Source: Terriglobia bacterium
GTDB taxonomy: Bacteria; Acidobacteriota; Terriglobia; Terriglobales; Acidobacteriaceae
DNA length: 64,000 bases
Direction: 5' to 3'
Assembly: GCA_020072845.1 (NCBI GenBank)
Contig: JAIQGF010000003.1
Coordinates: 1-64,000, forward strand
The notes beneath the pieces are model-generated. The model worked only from the letters and a program-made list of their open reading frames with translations, searched no databases and had not been told where the DNA came from. Both the position numbers and the translations under genes were made by a program. Each line of letters starts with the position of its first letter. The first letter of the stretch is position 1. This document shows positions 9,372 to 18,792 of this stretch, piece after piece.

Positions 9372-11432
9372 CTACTTCAGCTCCGGCGGGACCGAGGTCT
9401 GGGGCGGTGTTGATGGGGCCGGAGGCTGGCCGACCGGGCCGGTGGGCGAGGGCGGCAGCGGTTGGCCGGTTGGGCCCGGCGGCTGCGGCGTGATCGGCGG
9501 CGCCTGCGGGTTCTGGCTGCGCGGAATGACGCCCGGCACGGTCGGAGGCTTCTTCACCTGCGCGGTCTCCGCGTCGGCGATATCAATGCCGAGACGGGTG
9601 AGCGTCAAGCCGGTGGCGCGGTCCACTTCCACGCGCGATTTCTCATAGGCGGCGCGCGCCGCCACCAGGTTCGATTCCGCCTGCGTCAGGTCGCGCTGAG
9701 ACTGCAGCACGTTGTAATTGGTGGACGCACCCAGCAGGTACTTCTTCTGCTCGGCATCCAGGCTTTCGGCGGCCAGCTTGGCGCCGGCTTGGGCGGCGTC
9801 GACCCGGGCCCGGTTCTGCTCCAGCGCGTATTGCGCGTTGCGCACCTCGATGCGAATCTGGTTCTGAAGCTGCTGCAAACGCATCTGCGCCTGGCTGTAT
9901 TCCAGCTCGGAGCGGACCTGGTCGGCCTGGGCGCTGCGGTTGCGAATCGGGATGGTCAGCGACAGCCCCACACCTTTGTCCGGCGCGGTGCTATCGAACA
10001 AACCCCCGAAGGTGGAGCCGTAGCCCACCGTCGGGATGCTTCCCGCGGGGAGACCGAGGAGCGGATTCTGCAACCCACCCAGGGCCGAGGCGCCGTAGAA
10101 CCCAAACAGATCGAGGGTGGGCAGCAGCGCGCTGCGTGCCGCTTTCTTGTTGATGTCGCGGTTGGTCAGGTCAATGCGCGACTGCGCCAGCTCCCAGCGG
10201 TGGGAGAGCGCGTCGCTCTCCATATCCTGGATCGGTGTGACCGGCTCGGCGGACGGCATCGACATGGTGTCGGTCGGTATCACCACGGCGGCCGCGAGCA
10301 CCGGGTCCTGCAGGTTGCGCGCCAGCGCATTCTTGGTGAGCAATTGCTGCAACTGGAGCGCCGTCTGGCTGATAATCAGGTCCTGGCGGGCGGAAGCGAC
10401 CGCGCTTTGCGAGCGCACCACCTCGATCGGCGCCAGGGTGCCGATCTGCACCTGCTTCTGGGTGTCGGTGAGCAACTGGTTGGCCAGCCCCAGCGAGCGC
10501 TCTTTCACCCGCACGTCCTCGTAGGCATTCACCAGGTCCCAATAGATGTTCTGAATCTGGGTGACGGTGGAGATCACCTGGCCGCGGAAGGCGACATCGG
10601 CGATCTCGCGGCTGTTCTTTGCCATGCGGATGAAGCGCAGGTTGGGCGCGATGCCGAAGCCTTGCAGCAGGTGCTGACTGACGGTCAGCCGGAAGCTGCT
10701 ATTGAGCACCGGATTCAGGTTGGTGCGGATGCTGTTGGTGGTGAGGCGGGAATTATTGAAGCCCACACTCATGTTGGTTCCCGTAGCGAAGCCCTGGTTA
10801 TAGGCAAAATTCGCCGTCCCGGTGTTCTGCAACAGGTTGGCGACGCCGGCGGTTACCGTATTGGACAGCGGGGTGACCGAGTGCTCGATCTGAAGGGTGC
10901 CGCTGAGGAAGGGATCGAAGGAAGGTACGGTTGGTCCGACACCGGTAGTGGAAGTGACCAGTCCGCCGGTGCCGGTGCCGGCGCCGCCTGCCGCACTGCT
11001 GGTGCCGCCGGCGCTGGCGCCCGAAGCGCCAGTGCCGAACCCGTTGACACCGCCGCCGGGGGTGCCGCTGACGATGCCGGTGGCCACGCCGCGCGCCGCC
11101 GCGCCCGACTTGGTGCGCAGGATGTCGGTGTCGGCGATGTCGAGGTTATAGCGGGCAATCGCCAGGTCGAGGTTGTTCTCCAACGCCAGCGTAATGGCGT
11201 CGTCCAGCGAGAGCATCAGCTTGCCGTTCTTGATCAACTGGTCGATGCGGGGGCTGTTCGAAAAGTTCGGCGGAGGCACGGTCCGCGCCTGGTAGGGCGC
11301 GATGGGATTGGGAAACTGCGATTTGCCTTTGGAATAATCCGTGCGCTGAGCCCAGGCGGACGAAGCCAGGCAAGCCACCAGAGCCAGGGTGATCAGACTG
11401 CCGCGAAACACAAAAAAAGACCTCGAAGACAT
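9372..11432 (-). CDS. TolC-like outer membrane efflux protein
   Basis: A 686-residue outer-membrane factor. A signal peptide ends near SSAWAQ (about residue 24). The protein shows the repeated OEP pattern: LSLDDAITLALENNLDLAIA at the start of the first half, and coiled-coil segments rich in Q, A and R in the second (QADQVRSELEYSQAQMRLQQ; YALEQNRARVDAAQAGAKLA), ending in the typical SNLVAARAAYEKSRVEVDRA. There is a Gly/Ala/Ser/Thr-rich insertion in the first half and a long Pro/Gly-rich C-terminal tail (after VKKPPTVPG), both unusual additions. The start at 11432 gives a clean signal peptide; codons upstream to 11696 are discarded. No inner-membrane pump genes are adjacent. Confidence 0.88.
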   Translation of the reverse strand: MSSRSFFVFRGSLITLALVACLASSAWAQRTDYSKGKSQFPNPIAPYQARTVPPPNFSNSPRIDQLIKNGKLMLSLDDAITLALENNLDLAIARYNLDIADTDILRTKSGAAARGVATGIVSGTPGGGVNGFGTGASGASAGGTSSAAGGAGTGTGGLVTSTTGVGPTVPSFDPFLSGTLQIEHSVTPLSNTVTAGVANLLQNTGTANFAYNQGFATGTNMSVGFNNSRLTTNSIRTNLNPVLNSSFRLTVSQHLLQGFGIAPNLRFIRMAKNSREIADVAFRGQVISTVTQIQNIYWDLVNAYEDVRVKERSLGLANQLLTDTQKQVQIGTLAPIEVVRSQSAVASARQDLIISQTALQLQQLLTKNALARNLQDPVLAAAVVIPTDTMSMPSAEPVTPIQDMESDALSHRWELAQSRIDLTNRDINKKAARSALLPTLDLFGFYGASALGGLQNPLLGLPAGSIPTVGYGSTFGGLFDSTAPDKGVGLSLTIPIRNRSAQADQVRSELEYSQAQMRLQQLQNQIRIEVRNAQYALEQNRARVDAAQAGAKLAAESLDAEQKKYLLGASTNYNVLQSQRDLTQAESNLVAARAAYEKSRVEVDRATGLTLTRLGIDIADAETAQVKKPPTVPGVIPRSQNPQAPPITPQPPGPTGQPLPPSPTGPVGQPPAPSTPPQTSVPPELK

Positions 11433-11676
11433 GCGCTTCTCTCCCCTACGTCGTACAACGTGCAATGCGATAGACTGCCGCGGGCCACGATCGTCACCAG
11501 ATACTACGCAAATGCCCTCCGGCAGGTTCAAAAAACCGGCAGGCGGGATAGGGCCACCGCTGCCTGGATGCGGAAACCCACTAGTATAGCCGAGCCGGCA
11601 GGACTCATCGAGTTTCGCCGAGTAAAGATTCTGTAAACACCGGCGCGGCAGCTTGGTTGCGTGCGCCATCGGTTCG

Positions 11677-12432
11677 ATGCGAAATTTCAAATTCACGCTC
11701 GCCTACGACGGCACCGACTTTCATGGCTGGCAGGTGCAGCCCGGCCGGGGGACGATCCAGGCCGCGCTGGGCGACGCGCTGCGCCGGATTACCGGTGAAA
11801 CCGTCCTGCCGCAGGGCTCCGGCCGGACCGATGCCGGCGTACACGCGCTGGCGCAGGTGGCGTCGTGCGCGCTGGCCTCTTCCATCCCGGCGGCCAACCT
11901 GGTGGTGGCGCTCAACGACATTCTGCCGCCTTCGATCCGCGTCATGCAGGTGGAGGAAGCGCCGCCGGAGTTCCATGCCCGCAAGTCGGCACGGGCGAAG
12001 ACCTACCGATACCGCATCTACCGCGGCGATATCTGCCCGCCGTGGCTGGCGCGCTACGTTTATCATCACCCGTATCCGCTGGATGAAAACGCAATTTGCG
12101 CCGCCGCCGAACAGGTGACCGGCGAGCACGATTTCACCTCGTTTGCGGCGGTGGATGAGGAGAAGCGCGAGGAGGAGGGCGGACGTTCTAACCTGCGCAC
12201 GATTTTCGTTTCGCAATGGCAGCGCGCAGACGATGAGTTGATCTATACCGTCCGCGGCAGCGGATTCCTGCACCACATGGTTCGCAACCTGGTGGGGACG
12301 TTTCTGCTGGTGGGGAAGGGAAGCCTGCAACCGGCCGATCTGGCGCGCATTTTGCAGGCGCGCAATCGCTCGACGAATCCGGGGGCGACCGCGCCGGCGA
12401 GCGGGCTGTATCTTGTCGGGGTTGAATATTAA
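11677..12432 (+). CDS. truA: tRNA pseudouridine synthase A
   Basis: A 251-residue TruA, which converts uridines 38-40 of the tRNA anticodon stem-loop to pseudouridine. The first strand LAYDGTDFHGWQ (about 9-19) and the catalytic motif GSGRTDAGVHA (about 48-57, catalytic aspartate D52) are both intact, followed by KTYRYRIY and, late, SGFLHHMVRNLVG. The ATG at 11677 is the start consistent with family N-termini. It is monocistronic here; a repeat of the CGCGGATTTACGCGGATT family follows. Confidence 0.96.
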   Translation: MRNFKFTLAYDGTDFHGWQVQPGRGTIQAALGDALRRITGETVLPQGSGRTDAGVHALAQVASCALASSIPAANLVVALNDILPPSIRVMQVEEAPPEFHARKSARAKTYRYRIYRGDICPPWLARYVYHHPYPLDENAICAAAEQVTGEHDFTSFAAVDEEKREEEGGRSNLRTIFVSQWQRADDELIYTVRGSGFLHHMVRNLVGTFLLVGKGSLQPADLARILQARNRSTNPGATAPASGLYLVGVEY

Positions 12433-12515
12433 CCGCGGATTTACGCGGATTCACGCGGATCAAAACGGAACAAAACTCCGATCCGTGTTCATGAAGTGGC
12501 GATCTGTGGTTCGTT
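12431..12515. repeat. Dispersed repeat, CGCGGATTTACGCGGATT family
   Basis: Directly after truA: three tandem words (CGCGGATTTACGCGGATTCA, then CGCGGATC) followed by an opposite-strand half (CCGATCCGTGTTCATGAAGT), forming an imperfect inverted repeat. Same family as 3597-3690 and 4160-4290. Confidence 0.65.
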
Positions 12516-12551
12516 TTTCTTCTGAGTCCATCTAAGCTAGTCTGCCAGCAA

Positions 12552-14123
12552 ATGGCTACTGAGCCCCAAGTCGTTGCCCGCCGCATTGCCGCCGTGAATC
12601 CGGCGACCGGGGAGACGCTCGGCGAGTTTGACTGCGCCAGCGACGCTGAGGTTATAGCTGCAGTGGAACGAGCCCACGCCGCACAGCCGGCCTGGGAGGC
12701 GGTCGGGGTCCAGCAGCGGATCGAGGTCCTGCGCCGCTTTCAGCGGCTCCTGCACGCCAAGAAGGAGGAAGTGGCGCGGCTGATCACGCGCGAAGCCGGC
12801 AAGCCTTACGTCGAGGCGCTGGTGAATGAGGTGGTGGTCGCGCTGGACGCAACACGATTTTGTGCCGAGCAGGCGCCGGGATTGCTGCTCCCCGAGCCGG
12901 TACCGCACGGCAATCCGATCATGAAGGCCAAGGTCGGACGCCTGCTGCGCCGGGCGCACGGGGTGCTCGGCATCATCTCGCCGTGGAATTTTCCGTTCTC
13001 GACACCCACGGGCGAGGTAGTGGCGGCGTTGGTGATGGGCAACGCGGTGGTGCTGAAGCCCTCGGAATTCACCCCGCTGAGCGCGCTGGAATTGAAATCG
13101 CTGTTCACATCGGCGGGCCTGCCGGAGGACATTTTCCAGGTCGTGCTCGGCGACGGCGCAACCGGCGCGGCGCTGATTGCTTCGCCCATAGAAAAGCTGG
13201 TCTTCACCGGAAGCGTGGCCACCGGGCGCCGCGTTGCGCAAGCCTGCGGCGCGCGCTTGCTGCCGGTGGTGCTGGAACTGGGCGGCAAGGATCCGATGCT
13301 GGTGCTCGACGACGCCGATGTGGACGTCGCCTCCAGCGCCGCGGTGTGGGGTGCATTCGTCAACGCCGGGCAGGCGTGCCTCTCCGTGGAACGCTGTTAC
13401 GTGCATCGCAGCCTGCATGACCGGTTTGTCGAGCTGTGCGTGGAGAAGACGCGCAAGCTGAAGGTCGGCAACGGCGCCGATCCGCAAACCGACATCGGCC
13501 CCATGATCCACGAGCGGCAGTTGCGCGTCGTCGAAGAGCAGGTGAATGACGCCGTCAGCAGCGGCGCACGCGTGCTGGCCGGCGGACGGCGCATGGCCGA
13601 ACTCGGCCCGAACTTCTACGCGCCGACGGTCATCACCGGCGTGGACCACTCGATGCGCATCATGCGCGAGGAGACTTTCGGACCGGTGCTGGCGATCATG
13701 GCCTTCGACGACGACGAGGAAGCTATCAGCCTCGCCAACGACTCCGAGTTCGGGCTCGCGGCCAGCGTGTGGACGCGCAATCGATACCGCGGCGAGCAAC
13801 TGGCGACGCTGATTGCGGCGGGAACGGTGCTGGTGAACGATGCGGTGATCGGCTATGGCATCAGCGAGGCCCCGCACGGCGGCGTCAAGTGCAGCGGCAT
13901 CGGGCGCACCCATGGGAAACTGGGCCTGGAAGAGATGGCATGGGTGCAATACCTCGACTCCGACCGCCTGCCACGGTTGAAGAAAACCTGGTGGTACGGC
14001 TACGGTCCCGACTTCGCGCGCCAGATGGAAGCCTTTGCCGACTGGCTGTTCGCGCCGGGGTTGTTTGCGCGAGTGCGCGGCGCAGTGCGCTCGTCAAGAT
14101 CGCTGTGGCGGCGGCGGCTGTGA
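12552..14123 (+). CDS. NAD(P)+-dependent aldehyde dehydrogenase
   Basis: A 523-residue ALDH-superfamily enzyme oxidising an aldehyde to its acid. Cofactor site SPWNFPF (about 143-149) and FTGS (218-221) are present, the general-base glutamate is E242 in LELGGKDP, and the catalytic cysteine is C276 in NAGQACLS. The C-terminal oligomerisation region ends with about 40 extra residues (WWYGYGPDFARQMEAF and a basic tail), making it longer than the usual 480-500. The substrate cannot be fixed from sequence; succinate-semialdehyde-type or broad-range enzymes are possible. Its stop is followed by the convergent permease gene. Confidence 0.92.
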   Translation: MATEPQVVARRIAAVNPATGETLGEFDCASDAEVIAAVERAHAAQPAWEAVGVQQRIEVLRRFQRLLHAKKEEVARLITREAGKPYVEALVNEVVVALDATRFCAEQAPGLLLPEPVPHGNPIMKAKVGRLLRRAHGVLGIISPWNFPFSTPTGEVVAALVMGNAVVLKPSEFTPLSALELKSLFTSAGLPEDIFQVVLGDGATGAALIASPIEKLVFTGSVATGRRVAQACGARLLPVVLELGGKDPMLVLDDADVDVASSAAVWGAFVNAGQACLSVERCYVHRSLHDRFVELCVEKTRKLKVGNGADPQTDIGPMIHERQLRVVEEQVNDAVSSGARVLAGGRRMAELGPNFYAPTVITGVDHSMRIMREETFGPVLAIMAFDDDEEAISLANDSEFGLAASVWTRNRYRGEQLATLIAAGTVLVNDAVIGYGISEAPHGGVKCSGIGRTHGKLGLEEMAWVQYLDSDRLPRLKKTWWYGYGPDFARQMEAFADWLFAPGLFARVRGAVRSSRSLWRRRL

Positions 14124-14165
14124 AGAGTCCCGAGTCGCGAGTCCCGAGCGTTGTCGAGTGGCGAC

Positions 14166-15476
14166 TCAATCGGAAATCGCAACTCTGTTACGCGACCACA
14201 CCCAAGTCAGGCATCCAATCAATAACGTGACTGCCAGCACCAGAGCTGCGCTGCGCTGCATTCTCGTCGCCAGCACGCCCATGAAGACCAACGACAGGGC
14301 CGCGAAGACATTGCCCGCGGGCAGACGAAAGGCGTCGGCGTGCGGCTGTTTTCTGCGCAGTGCCGGAAGGGCGGCAGCGACCGCGCCGTAAACGAAAATC
14401 CGCGCCAGCACCGACAGGATCGCGTTCCAGCGAAAACTTCCGGCAACGGAAAAACCGATCACCAGCAACGCGAAGAGCAGGATGGAGATGTAAGGGGTGC
14501 GGAAGCGTGGATGCACGGCGGCAAACCATCCCGGGAAGTCGCCTTGTTCTCCCATGGCAAAGGTGAGACGCGGCGCATGCAGCAGATTGGCGCTGAGGTA
14601 TCCGTAAATCGAGACCAGCGCCCCGCCGGCCACCAGCGAGGCACCGAGCGGCCCGAGAAAGCGCCGCGCCGCATCGGCGGCAGGCTTGGCGCTGGCGGCA
14701 GCGTCCGGCAAAATGTGGATCACCACGTATTGCAGGCTGACAAACACCAGGGTTGCCGTCGCAATGGAAACCAGCAGCGCGAAGGGCGCATCCTTGCGCG
14801 GATCGCGAGTCTCTCCCGAAACCAGGAACGCCGCCTCGAATCCGGCGTAGGCGTACACCATCAAAGTCAGGCTGTCGAACCAGTCGCTGGCGCCGGGCAT
14901 GACTCTTGCCGGCGTCACGCGGAGCAGCGGGTGCAGCAGGAGCGCCATCAGACCGCCGGCAATCAGAAACGTCAGCAGGCCGAGTTTCGCGACGGTGAAT
15001 ATGTTGCTCACCGCCGTGCCGCCGCTGACCCCGCGGTAGTTCACGGCGGCCAGCAATGCGATCAGCACCGCCAGAACGAGCGCGCGCGCCAGCGGAGCCT
15101 CGACCTGGGGGAAAAACTGCGCGCCGTAGGAGATGAACAGGTTGGCAACCGCGGAGGTCGCGGTGATACGCGACAGCCACATCATCCAGCCGATCTGGAT
15201 GGCAACGAACGGCCCAAAGGCGGTGCGGGCGTAAAGATAAGGCCCGCCGGCTTCGCGGAATTGCGAAGCGACCTCCGCCAGACACGCGGCGATGACGGCC
15301 ACGCCCGCGGCGGCGATCAGGTACCCCGGCACACTCAGCGCTCCCAGGCGCGCCGCCAGCAGGGATGGGATGCCAAATACGCTGGCGCCGATGATGGTGT
15401 TGAACATCAGCGCCGCCAGGCTCCAGCGCCCGATGGCGCGCACCAGGCGTTTGTCATGTCTCGAGGGCACGTGCAT
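14166..15476 (-). CDS. APC-family amino acid permease
   Basis: A 436-residue inner-membrane transporter with about 12 hydrophobic segments. The APC signature is near the N-terminus: FNTIIGASVFGIPSLLAAR (unwound first helix, substrate site) and later FREAGGPYLYARTAFGPFVA. It probably exchanges or imports amino acids; the specific substrate is unknown. The start at 15476 (MHVPSRHDKR) is chosen because upstream codons are word repeats (about 15483-15543). No enzyme gene is clearly paired with it. Confidence 0.9.
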   Translation of the reverse strand: MHVPSRHDKRLVRAIGRWSLAALMFNTIIGASVFGIPSLLAARLGALSVPGYLIAAAGVAVIAACLAEVASQFREAGGPYLYARTAFGPFVAIQIGWMMWLSRITATSAVANLFISYGAQFFPQVEAPLARALVLAVLIALLAAVNYRGVSGGTAVSNIFTVAKLGLLTFLIAGGLMALLLHPLLRVTPARVMPGASDWFDSLTLMVYAYAGFEAAFLVSGETRDPRKDAPFALLVSIATATLVFVSLQYVVIHILPDAAASAKPAADAARRFLGPLGASLVAGGALVSIYGYLSANLLHAPRLTFAMGEQGDFPGWFAAVHPRFRTPYISILLFALLVIGFSVAGSFRWNAILSVLARIFVYGAVAAALPALRRKQPHADAFRLPAGNVFAALSLVFMGVLATRMQRSAALVLAVTLLIGCLTWVWSRNRVAISD

Positions 15477-15685
15477 GCTTTTTTCGGTAGTCTGTAGTCC
15501 GTAATCGGCAGTTCGGACGGGAATACCGGATTTCGGACTACCGGGCACCGACGACGATGAACCGCTGGTGTGACCGCAGTAACTACAACAATCTTCCTTC
15601 TCCGCTGAGTTATCCAGTAAAATAGCGTGTTTTCATCGATAATCTGCGGCAGGCCACGAGGTCATCGTCCTTGGCGACTACGGGT

Positions 15686-16021
15686 ATGAAACCAGAACCG
15701 GTGCAAGCGGGAAACCTTCCCCAGCTTGCCAAACACAAAATCAAAGTGAAGAAGCCCGGGCAGCGTGCCTGCAACCAGAAGGACGAGAAAAACAAGCTGT
15801 GCGGCGGACACCTGAAGCGCTGGTTCTACGCCAGCGACGTGCTGGAAAAAGCCTGCGGCGATGTGGAGCAGGCTCTGGGCCCCGATGCCGAGATTTACCG
15901 CTGCGAACATTGCCGCACGCTCTACCTGCCCAATCCGCAGGACCCGAGCGGCCTCAATGTCGCCGGCCGCGGCCAGATTTCGACGTTCGGGTTAACCCTG
16001 CCGCCGAAGGATACCAAGTAG
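15686..16021 (+). CDS. Small conserved-looking protein with CxxC motif, unknown function
   Basis: Not recognised. 111 residues with a lysine-rich N-terminus (HKIKVKKPGQRACNQ), a possible short helix-rich centre, and a CEHC pair (YRCEHCRTLYLP) late in the chain; with the two upstream cysteines (RACNQ, KLCGG) this could make a small zinc site. The even codon use, lack of hydrophobic segments and sensible composition support a real soluble protein. The ATG at 15686 is preferred over a TTG at 15671. It runs in the same direction as the following HMGL-like gene, 88 bases away. Confidence 0.55.
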   Translation: MKPEPVQAGNLPQLAKHKIKVKKPGQRACNQKDEKNKLCGGHLKRWFYASDVLEKACGDVEQALGPDAEIYRCEHCRTLYLPNPQDPSGLNVAGRGQISTFGLTLPPKDTK

Positions 16022-16109
16022 GGAGAGCTCTTAGCTCTTAGCTTTTAGCGAATAGCTGTGGGGATTTGGCACGTCGTTGCTTGTGGGGTGGCACCGCGCA
16101 TCCAAGCTC

Positions 16110-17366
16110 ATGAGCGTGAACTGTTCTGACCTGATTTACGACTGGAACAACATGCCCGGGCCGGACTCCAAGCCCGGCGGCCCGGTGCTGCTCAACGATG
16201 AGTCGCTGCGCGACGGCCTGCAATCGCCCTCGGTGCGCGATCCCTCGGTTCCGGAAAAAATCGAAATCCTCCACCTGATGGAGACGCTCGGCATCAACTC
16301 GCTCGACATCGGGCTGCCCGGCGCCGGACCGCGCGCGGTGGAGCACGCCACGGCGCTGGCGCGCGAGATCATCCACCACAAGATGAAGATCAAGGCGAAC
16401 TGCGCGGCGCGCACGCACGAGAACGACATCCGCCCCATCGCCGAGATTACGCAGAAGACCGGCCTGGAGATCGAGGCCGCCACCTTTATCGGCTCCAGCC
16501 CCATCCGCCGCTACACCGAGGGCTGGACGGACGACTTCCTGCTCAAGACCACGGAAAAAGCGGTGAAATACGCGGTGTCGCTGGGCTTGCCCGTCATGTA
16601 CGTGACCGAGGACACCACCCGGTGTGACCCCGAGACGGTGAAGAAGCTGTACACGGCGGCCATCAACTGCGGAGCGCGCGCCATCGTCATCTGCGACACC
16701 TGCGGGCACGCCACGCCCATGGGCGCGCTCCACCTGGTGCGCTACATCATCAAGGAAGTGGTGGTCCCGTCGGGGATGATGATCCGCGTGGATTGGCACG
16801 GGCACTGCGATCGCGGCATGGCGCTGGCCAATTCGCTGGCCGCGCTGATGGGCGGCGTGCACTGCGTGCATGCCTGCGGGCTGGGCATCGGCGAGCGCGT
16901 CGGCAATACCCAGATGGACCAGATGCTGGTCAACCTCAAGCTGATGGGCATCACGCCGTGGAAGGACCAGGACCTCTCGAAGTTGAAAGACTATTGCGTC
17001 GCCATCGCGCGCGCCACCGGATTGCCCATCCCGCGCAACTACCCGGTGGTGGGCGACGACGCCTACCGCACCGGCACCGGGGTGCACGCCGCGGCGGTGA
17101 TCAAGGCGTACAAGAAAAACGACATCGAGCTGGCCAACAACGTCTATTCCGGCGTGCCCGCGCATTACTTCGGGCTGGAGCAGATCATCGAGATCGGGCC
17201 CATGAGCGGCAAATCCAATATCGTTTTCTGGCTGGAGCGCCACGGCCTGGAGCCCACCGACGGCGTGGTCGAGCGCATCCTACAGCGTGCCAAGACGTCG
17301 GAGCGCATGCTGACCGAGAACGAAATCCTGGAGTGCTGCCAATCGTCGGCGCCAACGACGCGTTAG
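16110..17366 (+). CDS. Isopropylmalate/homocitrate synthase-type (HMGL-like) enzyme
   Basis: A 418-residue DRE-TIM metallolyase-superfamily barrel. The signature arginine-aspartate is in LRDGLQS (R34, D35), metal-binding histidines are in DWHGHCDRG (H230, H232), and HACGLGIGERVGNTQMDQ (about 254-271) closely matches the alpha-isopropylmalate/homocitrate synthase GxGERxGN motif. The family condenses acetyl-CoA with a 2-oxo acid. There is no LeuA-type regulatory domain at the C-terminus, so feedback control by leucine is not expected; a specialised role (homocitrate-, citramalate- or re-citrate-like) is possible. The start at 16110 follows the last word-repeat segment. Confidence 0.85.
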   Translation: MSVNCSDLIYDWNNMPGPDSKPGGPVLLNDESLRDGLQSPSVRDPSVPEKIEILHLMETLGINSLDIGLPGAGPRAVEHATALAREIIHHKMKIKANCAARTHENDIRPIAEITQKTGLEIEAATFIGSSPIRRYTEGWTDDFLLKTTEKAVKYAVSLGLPVMYVTEDTTRCDPETVKKLYTAAINCGARAIVICDTCGHATPMGALHLVRYIIKEVVVPSGMMIRVDWHGHCDRGMALANSLAALMGGVHCVHACGLGIGERVGNTQMDQMLVNLKLMGITPWKDQDLSKLKDYCVAIARATGLPIPRNYPVVGDDAYRTGTGVHAAAVIKAYKKNDIELANNVYSGVPAHYFGLEQIIEIGPMSGKSNIVFWLERHGLEPTDGVVERILQRAKTSERMLTENEILECCQSSAPTTR

Positions 17367-17385
17367 GGCCATGTGAACAGACAGG

Positions 17386-17466
17386 GTTTCACGTTTCAAG
17401 TTTCACGTTGCGGTGATCTTTGTTGGAAGGAGAGGTCTTGACAACGTGAAACGTGAAACTCGAAAC
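17386..17466. repeat. Long inverted repeat built of GTTTCACG words
   Basis: The left arm (17386-17410) reads GTTTCACGTTTCAAGTTTCA continuing to CGTTG; the right arm (17442-17466) is its imperfect complement (CAACGTGAAACGTGAAACTC and on). About 20 of 25 positions can pair around a 31-base loop. It sits between the HMGL-like gene and the M20 peptidase and could be a transcription stop or a small repeat element. Confidence 0.6.
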
Positions 17467-17523
17467 GCAAAACCAAGTGCAAATCTGATTCCGCGCGTTT
17501 AAGGTAATATCCAGTTTTTGCCC

Positions 17524-18792
17524 ATGCCTAACATCCCTTCAGCCGCGGAGTCCCGGCCGCCGGCGCAAAACGCCGCCGCGCAACAAGTCGCGCGCATCGC
17601 GGCGCTGGCTCCGGTGGAAGCCGCCGCGGCCTGGTTCCTGGCGCACGAGCAGCACCTGCTGGAGCGTCAGATGGAGGTGACGCGCATCGCCGCGCCCCCG
17701 TTTGGGGAGACGGCGCGCGCCGAGTGGCTGGCAGCGCGTTTCCGCGAGCTCGGCCTCAGCGACGTGCACATTGACGGCATTGGCAACGTCATCGGCATCC
17801 GCCCCGGCTTGGCCGCGGAGAGTGAGCCCAAGTACCTGGCGATCAGCGCGCACATTGATACCGTGTTTCCCGCCGGAACCGGGGTCAACGTCCGGCGCGA
17901 AGGCAATCGCCTCTACGGGCCTGGGATTTCCGACAACGGCGCCGGCATCACGGCGCTGCTGGCGCTGGCCGGGGCGATGGGCCACGCCGACATCCATACG
18001 GAGTGGTCGCTGGTGTTCGTCGGCAATGTCGGCGAAGAGGGCGAAGGCGACGTGCGCGGCATGCGCTACATCTTCGCCGAGCCGCGCTGGCGCGATGCCA
18101 TCGAGGCCACCATCGTGCTCGACGGCGCCGGCACCGATACCATTGTCACCGAAGCGCTGGGCAGCAAGCGGTTCCTGGTGACGATCTTCGGCCCCGGCGG
18201 CCATTCCTGGAGCGATTTCGGGACTGCCAATCCGATTGTCGTGCTGGCGCGCGCCATTGACCTGTTCGCGCGCACGCCAGTTCCCGCTTCCCCGAAGACC
18301 ACCTTCAATGTCGGCGTGATTACCGGCGGCACTTCGGTGAATTCGATTCCGGAGTCGGCGGCCATCAAGGTGGACATCCGCTCCGCCGCGGGCGAGCAGG
18401 TGGAGCGGATGGAGCGCGCGCTGCGCGACGCGATCGAGCGCGCTGTGGCACAGGATGGGCGCACCTCGTTTGGCGGGCGCTCGCAGAGCGGACTGGCCGC
18501 CGACATCAAGTTGATCGGCAGCCGTCCTGCCGCACGCCTGAGCGCCGACAGCCGCATGCTCGCTATCATCCAGGCCGTGGACTTGCTGCTCGACAACAAC
18601 GCCCGCCTGCAACGCGCCTCCACCGACGCCAACATCCCGCTCTCGCAGGGACGCGATGCCCTGGCTATCGGCACCGGCGGCGCAGGCGGCGGCGCGCACA
18701 CGCTGCACGAGTGGTACGACCCCACCGGGCGCGACCTCGGATTGCGGCGGATCCTGCTCACCGTGCTCGCCGTGGCCGGAGTCCAGGAATGA
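17524..18792 (+). CDS. M20-family metallopeptidase
   Basis: A 422-residue dinuclear-zinc peptidase/deacylase of the M20 (ArgE/DapE/CPG2/PepT) family. Metal ligands are visible: H110 and D112 in SAHIDTVF, D137 in GISDNGAG, the catalytic and ligand glutamates in VGEEGEGD (about 169-176), and the last histidine in HTLHEWYD near the C-terminus. The insertion between metal ligands is the dimerisation domain (GGHSWSDFGTANP). The substrate, probably a small peptide or acylated amino acid, is unknown. The ATG at 17524 is two codons after a TTG. Its TGA overlaps the ATG of the next gene (ATGA at 18789), so the two are translationally coupled. Confidence 0.88.
   Translation: MPNIPSAAESRPPAQNAAAQQVARIAALAPVEAAAAWFLAHEQHLLERQMEVTRIAAPPFGETARAEWLAARFRELGLSDVHIDGIGNVIGIRPGLAAESEPKYLAISAHIDTVFPAGTGVNVRREGNRLYGPGISDNGAGITALLALAGAMGHADIHTEWSLVFVGNVGEEGEGDVRGMRYIFAEPRWRDAIEATIVLDGAGTDTIVTEALGSKRFLVTIFGPGGHSWSDFGTANPIVVLARAIDLFARTPVPASPKTTFNVGVITGGTSVNSIPESAAIKVDIRSAAGEQVERMERALRDAIERAVAQDGRTSFGGRSQSGLAADIKLIGSRPAARLSADSRMLAIIQAVDLLLDNNARLQRASTDANIPLSQGRDALAIGTGGAGGGAHTLHEWYDPTGRDLGLRRILLTVLAVAGVQE

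Noticed and set aside
9462-11636. Long open frame antisense to the TolC-like gene
   Set aside because: Composition typical of an antisense shadow (many G, R, H, V, Q); the minus-strand frame has a signal peptide and family motifs.
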